Part shown: one piece after another, positions 27,409 through 41,300 of the stretch | Layout of the letters: each line of letters begins with the position of its first letter | How positions within the stretch are numbered: position 1 is the stretch's first letter | NCBI RefSeq assembly: GCF_032118995.1 | Contig: NC_092649.1 | Location: 23,791,332-23,855,331 of the forward strand | Length of the DNA stretch: 64,000 bases | Direction: 5' to 3' | DNA from: Asterias amurensis | Lineage: Eukaryota > Echinodermata > Asteroidea > Forcipulatida > Asteriidae | The notes under the pieces: model-generated | What the model was told of the DNA's origin: nothing | Seen by the model: only the letters and a program-made list of their open reading frames with translations | Databases searched by the model: none | Position numbers and translations under genes: made by a program

Positions 27409-28494
27409 TCCCCAAATGATGGCATTACAGGCCTTGAGATATGCAGGCATGTGAGACTTCCTCTTTTCAACTGATTTCCTCTTTTTGGGTTTTAATATTC
27501 CTCTTTTTTACTTTACTTTCCGTGTACAAAAGTATAGGAATATAATCTTTTTCTTGCCCAGTTTTCTCTTTTCCTCTTTTTTCATGGATAGTTACTTACA
27601 TGCCTGGATACGACACAGTTTGCAAGAAATCTTATAGTTTGAGATATTTCCTTTGGTCTCACAATATTTGGACCATGGAAAAACAAGAAAAGTATTGTTT
27701 ACAAACACATGCCAGCAAGAAGCCAGTCTGTTTCTCGACATTTGACCTAGGTGGTCTAAAAATAGAAGGCTTCTGTATCCCATGACCCCAAGACAAATCC
27801 ACACACCAGTTCATATTTTCACTATGTACAACTGTATTGTTCAGTGCTCAGCTTCCTCCCCAGTGGAGGATGTGGACTAGTCCAGCTCAGTGACTGTTGA
27901 GATTGACAGCTAGCAGGCCCCTCCTATATATTCAATTTGTGTTCCTTTGTCAAACTTTACATTCATGCATCCACCTGTAACCCACTGGACCAATTCTTGT
28001 TGTTCAGAACTTGATGTGACATTTGTAATGGGACATTAGGACATCCTTCTCCTTGAGTCACATTTCTTAAGTGTTTAATTCCACATCCCTGGTCAGAGAA
28101 TTCTAGACAGGGTTGAGTTAGCATTTGGGTTGAGTTAGCATTTGGGGTGCGGCCAGGCAACATCTTGTGTGTGGAGGGCTGAGGCTTGGCATACTGGGTT
28201 GATGAAAGTGAAGTACAGTATACATGATGTATGTATTTGTATTTGGTGCGCTGCATGCTAGCTTCGGTTTCATGTAAGTTTCTATGATTATCTAAAGGGT
28301 ATTTCTAATGTTTTAGCATACCCATTTTATTTCACTAGAAGTTCTGTACCAGCCACAAATTCTCTACAGTTAGTTTGCCCCACAATATCCTGTGTTATTA
28401 CATTTACTTGCATTTTAGGAACATTTTCAATACATGTTTTCAATACTCATTTTCTCAGTGTTGTTTCAATATAACTTATAAGAGGGCCCAAGTC
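27409..28494. other. Unassigned intergenic DNA
   Basis: I see no supportable exon; the short ORFs lack family resemblance. It holds a 20-bp tandem pair (GGGTTGAGTTAGCATTTGGG) at about 28111-28147. Confidence 0.3.
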
Positions 28495-28880
28495 TTAAAG
28501 GCAGTGGACACAATTGGTAATTACTCAACATAATTATCATCATAAAACCTTTCTTGATTACCAGTAATGGGGAGAGGTTGATAGTATAAAACATTGTGAG
28601 AAACAGCTGCCTCTGAAGTGACGTAGTTTTCGAGAAATCAGTTACTTTCCACGAATTTGATTTCGAGACCTCGACTTGAGGTCTCGAAATCAAGCATCAG
28701 AAAGCACACAAATTCGTGTGACGGAGGGTGTTTTTTCTTTCACTATTATCTCACAACTTCGACGACCGATTGAGCTCAAATTTTCACAGGTTTGTTATTG
28801 TATGCATATATGTTGAGATACGGCACTCAAATCCACACTCTGCTAATCAGAAACCCAGTGCTCTTAAAAACTAGTCTTTG
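28495..28880 (-). mobile_element. Family A element, copy 5, truncated against a SINE family 3 fragment
   Basis: The AAGGCAGTGGACACAATTGG end is intact at 28495. The other end stops at about 28822 where CAAATCCACACTCTGCTAATC, part of SINE family 3, begins. The junction shows one element breaking into the other. Confidence 0.65.
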
Positions 28881-29252
28881 AAACACCACTGGCATTCATG
28901 CATGTAAGGTGAAGGCTTTCATAGTCTTTTCATCTACGTACACGTATTTGGTAAAAATGTCATGCCTGTTTTGAAAGCACTCCTGAAGTTCTGTATAAGT
29001 ACATGTAGTTTGGGGCCAAAACAACTTTTGTCATTGAGCATCTCAAAATCTTCCCAATAACATGTATATCATATTTTTTAATATAACTTGGAAATTTGGT
29101 TTCCCATTTAGCATAATATTAACCAAGAAACACTCCCCACAAAACATTGATTACTTGTATTGAGGTTAAAGTATAGCACCACAAGTTTTACAATAAACTG
29201 GTTCTGGTAGATAGACAATAGTACATTGTTTGGTTTGGACATCTGAAACAAT
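28881..29252. other. Unassigned intergenic DNA
   Basis: No gene or clear repeat seen. Confidence 0.3.
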
Positions 29253-29487
29253 AGACCTTATGCATCAATGTCATCAAGTCGCCATCTTAGACGTATGGAT
29301 GAAGAATCAATGGGATGCACAGATTTATATGCATGGCAAACGAGACTGACAAGTGAACATCATCTTTAAAGGTAAACCGATCACAAAACAATGCACAGGT
29401 TTGTACGTGTGTTGAAAAAGATTGGCAAATAAAACCTCCTTTTGACCCATGGCGCCCTACTCAAATGATGTCATGTGCATAAGGTCT
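29253..29487. mobile_element. Inverted-repeat element, AGACCTTATGCA ends
   Basis: AGACCTTATGCATCAATGTC and its inverted partner (GATGTCATGTGCATAAGGTC) bound about 235 bp with no coding content. Confidence 0.6.
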
Positions 29488-32090
29488 TTGGAGTCTTTGG
29501 ATTTTAACTGTTTGGAAGAACTTTATTTTATGCAAATGAAGCTGTCTTTCCCTATGATGAAAAGTAAAAATCGTATTACTTGAAAGTACTTGATAATAAA
29601 GTGGTCTGACATTATGATGAAATTGTATGCAAAGAACATGTTTGTGCAAGTGATAAGAAAGACTTAGATTACAAATACACATAAACAAACACTACTAAAA
29701 AATACATATAAAAATCAATCATACAATGTTATAATATACTGTACTTAAACACAGTAATTACATTGATAAACCACAGTTAGGTCATAGGAGGAAGGAACTC
29801 CTTCCTCCATGGTTAGGTTAAATTATTTTGCACATTAAGTATTTACATTTTGTATTGACATAAATATTAAGTTGTGCGATAAAAGTTTTACATCGTGGCA
29901 AGAAACATGTGTATCCTTTGTCATTGTAGGCTTGAATAACCAAATGTCAGTTTCTTTCTTTACTGGACAAACGTCAATCTAATATTTCAAAAGAACCTTG
30001 TTTAACTGGCCTGCTTATTTGGCTTCTTTCAGGGGTAGAAGGCTTTTCAATATTGCACCAAAGAGTCCTGAGCCCAATTAAATAGGGCTGCTTCGGCAGA
30101 AAATAGTGCTTAAAGACCTGCTTGAACGAAAATGTCAAGTCGCGAACTTTGCTGAATTTCACTTAAATGTTTTTTAATGAATAAGGAAATCGAGTCATAT
30201 GATTATAAATAGATTTCAATTGTGTAAAAGAAACCAATAATTTCGAATGCCCTTATCCAGCGCTTTTCTGAAAGATTTGCGAAAAGCCCCGTTACATAAC
30301 CACTCTCAAAACGTCATAGTTGGGAGCTCCAATTTGTAAAGTCGCTTTGTTGCAGCGTGGAGGTATAACAAAGCAAACTCCCCGACATGACGTCAGCGGC
30401 ATTGTCCTTTGACTCGCGCCATCAACGGCAGAATTGTTTTTTGTTTTTCAAAACCTTTAGGTTGGGGCCTGATTTTTTAATCAATAATTACGAACAATTC
30501 AGAAGTGTACACATATCAAAATTACATTAAAATGGTGAAGTGCATTATAAACAAGTTAAAAGCACACACCTTCAGGTGACAAGGGTGTGTTTTCTTTCAT
30601 TATTATCTCGCAGCTGCGACGACCAATTGATCTGTTATCTCATGCATATGTTGAAAAAAACAAGTGAGAAAACTGGTCAATTTCAAAAATATTCTTTTCA
30701 ATTGGTATTTTTGGTTTGTAGCTTTCTCACTTTTACTGAACATCAGGAAAACTATGACGGGACGGAAAGTGACTACAGGAAGCTACATGTATTGCCAATC
30801 AGCTTATTAGCTGCATATGACTTGATGGGATTAAAATACAATGCAGTGGATTAACCCTCCCACTGTCTGACCATTTATAATAATACCAAAAGATACAAGA
30901 CTTTAAGCAGGTCCAGAAAATTGTCAAAACTCTTGAGTCTTGAATCTGCCAAACAAGGGCAAAATATGGGGTGACCATTGCCAGCCAGCCAATCCTGTTG
31001 CAACACGCCTGATGTGGTGAATACATCAACACAGTAAATGGATATTTCTGTACACAGTTCCTCCACCATACTGAATCCATGTACTTGAGTTGCTGTTTAA
31101 GGTTTGTTTTACCTTACTGAAAACTTTACTTAGTTTAGAGTTGGAGGGCTCTAAATAACCCACAAATATCATAGATTTATAGTTAAAATAGTTTTGTTTT
31201 ACTTCTTGAATTTCTTGGTGAAGAATGAGCCCCAACTTCTGGATGGGTTGGTGCTTGACGTTGCTTCTGTCGAGACATCTGGAGATGATGCAGCTATCAT
31301 ATGAAAATAAAGCCATGAATAATATTTGGTAAACAATTATTCATAAATACCTCAGGCAGTTTCGCTATATTGGTGGAGAGCACGTCACGTGGGTGTGTAA
31401 TAAACCTTTGTTTATGACCAGTAAAAAATGTTGAAACATGGGCGTGACATGCGAGCGTGCACCTGTTCTTATAAGACAGTTTCTTCATTCCTATTGGTCG
31501 AGAGCAACGGCTGAAACAGTTGTGCCACATCACGCGATATGCGCGACGCGCACAGCATTCCCTTATAAGGAGTTGCTTACCCGTGGGTGGCGGAGGGCTT
31601 TACCATTTTACAGCTAGAGGGGTGTTGTGTTGAAAGAAATCATTGAACAATTATAATTTGTGCACTTATTTAAATTTTTGACCAAAAAGTGTTGATTTTT
31701 TTGACCGAAAAGGTGTTTATGAATGGGAATCAAAGTGTTTGAATCGGTTTTCAACTAGTCGGTAAAATTATTAAGAACCAGGCCTCGTTGGGATTAAACC
31801 CCTAGTTGAAAACCTCTTCACCACACATTGATTCCCTTATTTAAACCTTCCTACTGTATTGTCTGTCAATTAAATATCAACTTCACCTGGTATTGCAACC
31901 TGTAGCAACCAGTGTACTATACCCATAGCAACAGCAACTTCCTAGTACATCCGTCTTGTATGTTTGGGCCATTATAAAACAAATATTGACTGCTTTCTCT
32001 GATGATTTGGTTAAAACTACAACCCAACCCCCTTGTTGTATTGGCTCGATTTGCTAACTTGAGCATAGGGAGAACCCAGTAAAATGCTAT
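29488..32090. other. Intergenic region between RIBC2 and HDAC11 with repeat fragments
   Basis: Recognised pieces are a family F-like fragment at about 30070-30120, an internal family A fragment at 30557-30690 and family L sequence at 31337-31640. A GC-richer stretch at 30290-30430 contains ATGACGTCAGCGG, a CRE-like site, which could mark an unrecognised promoter, but no gene can be tied to it. Confidence 0.4.
31337..31640. repeat. Family L dispersed repeat, copy 1
   Basis: Starts ATTCATAAATACCTCAGGCAG, then TTTCGCTAT, GGTGGAGAGCACGTCACGTG and TATTGGTCGAGAGCAACGGC. The same order occurs at 45563-45790. The first 45 bases match the sequence fused to TMEM43 exon copies 2 and 3. Confidence 0.6.
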
Positions 32091-32340
32091 TAATTTTTTT
32101 TTTTACCCATACACCGATGTGTGTTAGCACTGTATACTCGGTACTTTCCCGAGTTCTGTGAACAAAATATCACAGGCATGTTACTCGGGTGGGATTCGAA
32201 CCCATGACCCTTACAGTTCTAGGGCAGTAAAATGTTCCCAACTGGTAGCAGGTTTCCCCATTACATTTGTCTTTCTTTATTTCCCTTAAGCGCCTTGCAT
32301 CCTTGGGTAATTTGACGCTAAATAAATTCAGTTATTATTA
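32091..32340. mobile_element. SINE family 1 fragment (-) joined to a retroelement 3' tail (+) that overlaps the HDAC11 stop
   Basis: 32091-32228 is SINE family 1 on the minus strand (body plus B box GGGATTCGAACCC in complement). 32229-32340 reads on the plus strand as a LINE/SINE 3' end: AAGCGCCTTGCATCCTTGGG, GACGCTAAATAAATTCAG, TTATTATTA. The last TTA (32338-32340) is the complement of the HDAC11 stop codon. Confidence 0.65.
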
Positions 32341-35300
32341 TTTTTCGAAAGTGACAAGGATTTGCAGCTCACCAACTTGTTCCTGAAGGTACTCCTCTGC
32401 CTGTGTGCATTCAATCAGCTTCAAATGTCTTAGGTTAAGTATAGAGTCAGCTATAATCCGTGCATTATTCCTCTGGTATCCACCTGATGTAACCATTAAG
32501 ATTGGTATGGGTTTGCTTCGCTTCCGGGCAATCTCAAACACCAGCTGATCTCTCTGTTCAATGCCCTGTAACAATGATGCATGAAGCGGTGGAGCAGTTC
32601 AGTTGGCCCCTTTCACACCAGAGCAATTTAGCAAGGGTCCCTTGCTAAATTGTAGCATGGTTGTAAGATTTTACAAAATGCACCTCGTGTGAAAGGATTA
32701 TCATTTTTGGAGTGTCCAGGGTCCCTTGTCAAATCTTGTCCAACATTGCTACATTTTGTCGGAGGTCCAGACCTACGACAAAATCTTACACTAGCGGAAG
32801 TTTTAACCAAGGATGTGGGCTACATCATCTTGTGAAAGGAACCCTTGTTTATTGAACGATGTCCTAGGTGAAAATGCCCATACAGCGCATGCTATTGTGG
32901 GTGCTACCTTGTCCAACTAATAAGGTGATCAGGATTACCAATTCGACATATCACTCTCATGTCGCACAAGGGTTGTTAGTTTTTTAACTTTGCAGTGTGA
33001 AAGCTCACAAATCAGTCACACACGGTGATAACAAATTAACAATCCACAAACATAATTTTGTAGCAAGGGACCCTGGCTACATTTTCGCCGTGTGAAAAGG
33101 GCTTTATGTCTCAAAGTTGGGCACATCAAGCTGATATTCCTCCTCCTCCTGCAATTTGTTTTACATCATCTTGTGAAGTTTTACACATGTGTAGGTTTAT
33201 GAATCTTTTCATGCCTAGGTACAGTACAGTGGGGTCTTACCCATCTATCAACCCAACCAATAAGAACCCCAAAAAGGTCCAAAATGCAATAGAAGTAATT
33301 GGTTGAAGAAACCAGGACAGTTCTTTTCAGAACTGAGAAATCTCCGAACATCTGATAATAAACTCCGCGTTAGTAGAATAACAAAAGACAGTTCTCTAAG
33401 AACAAATTCTACCTGGCAAGTAGATACACACATGATGTTACCGCAAACCAAATATATAACTGTTTCTTGATTCTCAAATATAAAAGGAAAGGATTAAACA
33501 AAACGCTTACCTCTGGTGTAATGGATAATGCCCCCAATGGATCACCTTCTAATATGTCAGTACCAGCGTTGTATACAATTAAATCAGGCAGGAATTCCTC
33601 TAAAGCTTGCTTCAAATGTCTGCATCAACAATAAATAACAACAATAAATAATAAGACATTTGTAAAGCGCCTAATGCGAAAAGCCTCTAAGCGCATAAAG
33701 AGAACAATAAAATATACAAAGAGAGAAAGATACAAAATACAAACATGTCAGGGAAACAAATCACCAAGGCAGCCTAATTAGCACCATTTCAAACACATGT
33801 ACACCTTTTGCATGAAAACTTTTCAATAATAAAGAAAGTCAACATTTTAAAAAAATACATACTTTTCAACAGCTCTCAGGAATGGACCATTTTCTGTGTA
33901 CAAATCTAGCTCAACTTTCTTTCTTATTCCTCCTGAAAATTAAAGAATACAGAGTCATCATAATTCAAAGTGTTCAAGTGATATATAAAGGATCAGTGCT
34001 ACAAGAATAGGATGGTCCGAATGTGTGGCTACAGCTATGGTTATACATGTAACTAGGGCCCAATTTCATAGAGCTGCTAAGCAAAAAAATTTGCTTAGCA
34101 TGAAATTTCTTCCTTGATAAAACCAGGATTACCAACCAAATTTCCATTTGTTGCATATTGCGTGTTACTGGTATTCAGCTGTTGTTTGCTTATCCTGAAA
34201 ATCACGTGGAAATTTGGTTGGTAATCCTGTTTTTATCAAGGAAGAAATTTCGTGCTAAGCAAATTTTTGTGCTTAGCAGCTCTATGAAATTGGGCCTAGA
34301 TGTCCATGCCATGATGCGATGAAGAAGAGAATCTACAAATCGCCCTCATATTAACACTTTTGATCGTAACTTCCAAACTGGTCATTTCTCGAACTATAAA
34401 CCAGTGTACGGGAAAATTCAGCTCAAGAGATGCATTCCTGATATTTGCTACATTAAATTGTTTGATTGTACAAAAAATCTTATTCTTTCATGACAAAACA
34501 TGTCTCGGCCGGTGTAAGGTCACAGACGGATGGGAGATTTAACCAAGTCGTAGCGTCCGCACTGGACTTTCTGGCTCGGTTAAACTGACTCGGTCAATCT
34601 TCCTTTTGGCATCTTTGGCTCGGTTAAACTACCCACGCGGCGTGGGTAAGCTACCTGTCATTATTATTATTTAGTTATTTAATTTTGTGCCATTTTTGTG
34701 ACTCATCGTTAGTGAGAAAATTATTACTTGGTCTTTAATTTCCTCAAACGCTAATGAACTTCAAACGGAAATCAATCACGATGTTACCCAACCAATTCCT
34801 TACAATCTAAACTTACGTTTTGCAAATCCATCATGAGGGTAGATGTTTCTATTAAACATATCGAGGATGTAGACTGTTTCCTGCATGTTCATGAAGTCTC
34901 TTTCATGGCCATTGCCTTGATGGGCATCTAGATCAACTATCATCACCTTTGTAGCAAGACCAAGCTCCAAAAGGAACTGAAAACAAATATTTCAATTCAT
35001 TTTATTTATTCTGGTTGTGAAGCCAAGGACTCTCACAATAATAATAATAATAATTATAATAATTTGGGGGGCTAATCATCCTTACTCGCAGTTAGTAAGA
35101 GCTGAATTGGCGAAGGACGCGGCTACAATGTGTTCGAGAAGCAGGCATGCAAGGGCGCATTTAGCTGCCAGCCACATCAACCCATTATGACCACGGAGCA
35201 CAGCCAAGATCGAAAGTGTTTGATTTTTCCCAAGGGAGGAAAACCAGATAGTCTGGAAAATCCTTGTGGCACAGAAGAGAACCATTGCACAACTCACATA

Positions 35301-38300
35301 TGGCCCTGGCAGGGAATCGAACCTGGGTCACCTTGGTGAGAGGCGAGCGCTTTACGCACAAGCCAACCATGCCACCTCAGTGAACTTAATCACTGTACTA
35401 GCAAAGAACCCAACGGAGAGAAGACACAAAAAGGAAGAAGTTTCAGTTTAAGATGTCAGAGGAAAACCCAAGAAAATTAATCCAGGAAAACCCAACTCCA
35501 TTAGGGACTGAAAACTGCCGACTGAACACCAACCCAAAAAGTGTCCCAGGCTGGAACCAAGGTGCCAGAGGTGGAAAGTGAGAAAAGATAATAGAAACAT
35601 TGGGGTTAGACCATCCTTTCATTCAGTAAGCTTAAAGGAACACGTTGCCTTGAATCGGACAATTGATCGATAAAAAGCGTTTGTAACCGTTTGTTATAAA
35701 ATCCATAAATGATTGGAAAGATAGTGTAAAGGTAGAATACAATGATCGACACAAATATGCCTCGAAATTGCGTGGTTTTCCTTTTACATTGTCGACTAAA
35801 ACAGTCGGCCATTTATGGAAAACTCCCATGAATGGCCGACCGTTTTTCCTCGGGACATAAAAAGGAAAGTCGTGCATTCCGAGGCATGTTTGTGTGGATC
35901 ATTATATTCTACTTATAAATTATCTATAACCATTTGCATTTTATAACAAACGGTTACAAATCCTTTCCGAAGACCAACTCGACCGATCCAAGGCAACGTG
36001 TTCCTTTAAAAACACGCATACAAATACTTTTAAAAACTTACTAAAAAGAAAGGAAAACAAATTCCTAAAAGAAGACCCAACTCATTCCCCTTCACCCTTC
36101 CCTTCACATTATTGTTCTCTTTCTTTTGCCATTACTTCAAACTATTTTGTTTATCCAAGTGTTATTCCTCACATCAAGTAGTTTTAATTTAGTACCTATG
36201 CTCATAACTTTTTCATGGAAATTGAACAATTTGTGTATTTTCAACCATCCAGGTGCAGTATAGTTTTGGGTTGAACAAAGAAAAGAAGTTGACTGGAGCG
36301 AGACATGAACCTGCGACCGCCAGATTAATGTGCTGGTGTTCTACCAACTGAGCTATAGCCCTACATATGTTTGCCGTCTCCCGCTTTAGTCCCTATCTGT
36401 TTGGAAGGTTCCAGTCGGAGGCCACTCAACCTGCATGTAAAACCAGTGATAACAATTACCGGTAAGTTTGAGATTGACCAGAAAAGCAGTAAGAGAGGGA
36501 TCACCTTATAAAGTGACTGGCTGAGGGGATATTTTTTGATGAAATAAAGAAGTGAGTTGAATTGAAGATTGTGTACTGACCTTGATGGCTAATGTAATGT
36601 CTGCATAAGCACAGAAACCGCCTCCCCTCTCACTGGAACAATGATGAAAACCTCCACCTATGTTGATTGCCCAGCCACGCTCAACAGCCAACTTGCCGGC
36701 CTGTAGAATGGTAAAAAAACATAATTTTTTTTTAAAGGGTTTTGATACCTTTTGTAGATCAAGTTTGGCCATGACATGAATCCCTACTCACTGCATGAGA
36801 CAACATTTTTGTGTTACATTGTTTTACTCATTTCTCACAAACTACAGCACTCCAGCAAGTAATATTTGAAGGGAAGCTTTCTACTATCAATATCTTCAAA
36901 CCGTATATGTTTAATGTAAATCTGTGGACATAATTGTGTTTTGTGTTGTACAAAAAGTAGCCAAACACTTTAAAGGGTGTGCCAACATTGATAAGATTAG
37001 AAGCATAAATATTATTGAATATGAACATTACTTTGGCCTTGCCTACATGATATGGTCATAGTGGAAAACAACCCTTGAAATATTTTGCTTGAAATGCTAT
37101 ATTATATTATGCACAATCCAAAACTTAGTGTCTAAAAAACGAGTTTGCAATTCTTTGTATATTGTTTTTTTTGTAAGTTTTTTTTAACTTATCCTTTTTT
37201 TTTCTGAGTTGCCTGGCTTGGCTGGATGGTGGTTGTATGGTATCCTTCCTGGGGAGGTTGTGTTTGGTCTTGTGGTTGTCCTAGTGGTTGTCTAGAACAA
37301 AAAGGTCAGCCACTTTGAAAGTTACTTTTTGTCACTATTGGCTTTCCCTGCCAGGGTTCTTGTCTTTTGTTTTGCTTCTTGCTTTTTGTGTACCACCCCC
37401 ACTGGAGATTTTTTCCTCTGCCCACGGCCAGGCCGGATTTCTCAGTACTTTGCTTAGTGTTTTTACATGTTTGTGTTCTTCTTAAAACTTTTGTATTGCT
37501 TGTTCGTGTAAATCTTTTGAGTTGCAATTTTTCAATGAAATTGTTCATGTTTGCTGGCAAATAAAATGAAATGAAACTATAAAGTGTGGGTACTGGGTTA
37601 TTTGTCATCATTACCAATGTTGGGTGGGTGCTTTAAAGGTAATGAATGGTAGATAAATATACATTTTATAACAAAAATTAATTTCAGTCTAAAAGCTCAC
37701 TGATTATCAAGTTCATACTAGTAACATTCCTCCAAAGAAATAATTTCCTCTGAAAGCTACTAAGACAGAGTACAGATTGGATGATTTATTTATTTATTTT
37801 GTGAAAAAAAAGAGGCTACAAATAGGCAGGGACAGTGTGAAAGTGCGCCAGGGTAATAATGGGGACACTAAACTTCTGGGGCCTCTCTGGGGTTAGACAG
37901 CGACAGTGTGAAAGTGCGCCAGGGTAATAATGGGGAATCAAAACTTCTGGGACCTCCCTGGGGCTGTACTCCACGGGATACTTTTGTTACCCCTGACCCG
38001 CATGATTTGTCCTTGTTTTTTATCCCTTATGGTTGACGTTCCCATTTGGTTCTGTTTTCCTCCTGCATGCTCCGCCCTCAGCCGCCCTCTTATTGTGTTT
38101 ATGTTTTGCTTTCGTTTTCTTTTTCAAATAATTTATTTAAGTTAATGTAATTTAACCTTATTTATTCTTTTATTTTATTCTGTATTTATTTTCCTTATTT
38201 CTTGCTTTTTCATAAATGTTTTTTTCCCGTTAATGTTCTGTCTTGTGCTATTGTAACTTGATTGTTGTACCTTGTATTGGTCGAATAAATAATAATAATA

Positions 38301-41300
38301 ATAATAATAATAATATGAGATACAGTGTGAACAGGGGTTTGTACTTACCAGGATTGTACCTCCTGCTTGTATTCTAAGTGGCTTCAATACTTTCTTCTGA
38401 ACTACAACATTTGGAAGAAGAGCCACTGGAGGTATTTCTGTAATACTGGCGACTGTTACACTCCACTGGATGACAATAAAATAAATTTAAAAAAAAAAAC
38501 AGGAAATAAGTTACTGAGTGTGGCTTTCCTAAGGTAAGGTATACATTTGGCCACAAAATTGTTAGCCAACAACGGCTTTCAATATGCATAAAACAACAAA
38601 CCTGTGAAAGTATATGAGCTCAATTGGTCATCAAAGTTGCGAGAGCATGATGGAAGAAAAAACACAGTTTTTGCACAAGTTGTGTGCTTTCAGATGCTTG
38701 ATTTCGAGCCAAAATCAAACTCTGAGGTCTCAAAATCAAGTTAAAATGTTCTAGTGTAAAATTAATCCTTTCTCTAGAACTACATTACTTCAGAGGGAGC
38801 CGTTTCTCACAATGTTTTACACTATCAACAGCTCTCTATTACTTGTTACCAAGTAAGGTTTTATGCTAATAATTATTTTGAGTAATAACCAATAGTGTCC
38901 AGTGGCATTAAAAGGTTTTCTTAAAGTTAAGGCACCTTTAAATGTTATTATTTGGGTCTGGGAAAATACGGGTTCAAAATGTGAAAGTGTAACCCAAAAT
39001 AACCAGTGACAAGAATTTTAAAACATGCAACATAAAGTTTGTGCCAAATTAAAAATATAAAATAGAGGGTCCTAACAAGCTTTATATATCAAGAAGTTTT
39101 GAAACAAAATAAAGCATCTTAAGAAACGGAACCAAGGCCTAATTTCATCGCTCTGTTTACTGTAAGCAAAGAATCAGCAGGGAATTCCGCGCTTATGTCA
39201 AGCGTATGTCACAGGTTAGCAAGGTATTTTCGCTTGTGCGTGGTCAGACTCGACATTACTCTTCACTTACACAGCGAGTCCAGAACACTTAAGTGTAAGC
39301 TCAGAATTTGGCGCTAACAAAAGCCATGACATTGGGCTCTGGATAAGCTTGGGCGATATCGGTTTATTTTATTCACGATATATCGCCGACAATATATTGC
39401 GATATTCGATATAATCGCGATTAATTAAATTTGACATTATCAGTCTTCAAACTCCCAGTGAAAGTTGTAGCAAAGACAGTCATAGCATAAGAGAGGTGTT
39501 CTATAATGACCTATTTTTCTGGTTTTACTCCAAAGCTATGGGGTGCAAGATGTCTCAGCTAGGAAATACATCGCGATATTGCGATACTTAGTCGATATCG
39601 CGATATATCGCCATACATCGATATTTCGATTAAAACCAAATCAATCCGATATCGAAATCGTTTCCAAATTAGTATTGCAATAATCGATAATATCGTGGTA
39701 TCGCCCAAGCTTAGCTCTGGAATCAAATTAAATCCTAGAAAAATAAAGCTTTGATTCATACAATTTATCTAGTCTGCCATTTGATTTGATACATCAGAAT
39801 GACAACGCATGCAGAAAGTTTAAGAAGAGATCGAAAAATAAAAATTTCTCTCAGTACACTTTCTATAATTGACAATACATCAAACAAAATGTGGGTGAAT
39901 TCTCTTTGTTCTTTTCCCTTTTCCCCAAGAATCATTTGCATTCATAAAAAGGAAACAAAGATGACAATGTTAACAATGTACAAAACAAGACAAACAAGAA
40001 CATTAATACACCATATTGAGTAAATTAAACAAGTTTAAAACGAAACAACAAAACAATGACAACAAAGAAATTATGGATAGCTTTATATCCAGTTTTCTGA
40101 ATTAACACAAACAACACAAAATCTCTTGTTCATTCATTCATTTTAAGTTGCTTATTTGTTTCAAATATTAAATTCATGATTGAAAAACAAAAAATAGTTT
40201 ATAAATTAAGTTAATAAAGCTATATGATTGCCCAGTTTAACTAAAATCTTAAATATCAGCAAGATCAAGTATTAAAGTCAGGGAAAGGAATATTTTTTTA
40301 AAGTTGCTATTAGACTTTACAATTTTGTAATAGAAAAAAGACATGGTGCAACAACCTGTTAATTGTTTAAGTCATGATAAATACAAAATGATCACTTATC
40401 AAGTGATATGATGGAGTGATCACTTCCTCACAGCATTTCAAAAATAATAGTTCCCAACCTGTTTGTCCAAATGCAAGCGTGCAACTTTTAAGCTGATTTA
40501 TTTTTTAATAAAGCATCATAGAATACTGAGAAAAACTGTACAAAGGCATTTTTTAAATTGTTTTTATTTACATTTTCTGTTTGAAAATGGCTTTGTTTTC
40601 CACTTTATTCTGTGAAAGGAACAATCTTCCCCATATCAATTTGACAGCATGTCAAGTTGTAGTTGGGGAATTTTTAAGTGGCCAACCTCACATAGAACAA
40701 TAACACTACCACGTGACACATTTTAAAACTAAAAGATTGAACACTGGAAACCAATATGGACAATTTGTGGATGCTTCACAGCGTCATGTCCAAAAGAATG
40801 ATTCCCAACCACAGTTTGTCCAATGGACTATAAGGTTTGTGTCTACACGGACTCGTACAAAGGACGAAAGAAACCCCCTATGTGCCATCATAAGATTGAC
40901 TTCCATTACATCAAAAACAGTGCTCCTGCTAAACAAACACAGAATAAGAAACCTAACACGAACATTGTGTATACTGTCAAAGGTTTCACTAACACAGTTC
41001 AAACGTTGTGTAGGAGAAGTTGCATGCAGAAGTTGGAAATACTTTTTACTGAGCTCTGTTTTTTACTGTGACTGTCTCAGTAACAGCCACAGCAACCTCG
41101 TTCCCAGGGGTAACCAATCTCGCCACACTTTTTTCCCCAGCATGCCTTGCTCATAACCCCCTGGAATTGGTTCATTCATACATGTATGTTCTAGAGTCTA
41201 GCACAATACAATTAGGCCTGTGGCTGACCCACTGTCGCGCCCACTCATAGTACGGTAACCTGCAAAAGAGGCATCAAGTCAAAGAGAGACTGGTCCCTTC

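Noticed and set aside
29974-30162. Small single-exon gene of 62 codons on the minus strand
   Set aside because: Its middle overlaps family F-like repeat sequence (AAATAGGGCTGCTTCGGCAG) and it has no protein resemblance.
40713-41156. 147-codon ORF as a gene
   Set aside because: It is in an HDAC11 intron, without splice context, biased composition or any family resemblance; overlapping frames on the other strand are equally open.
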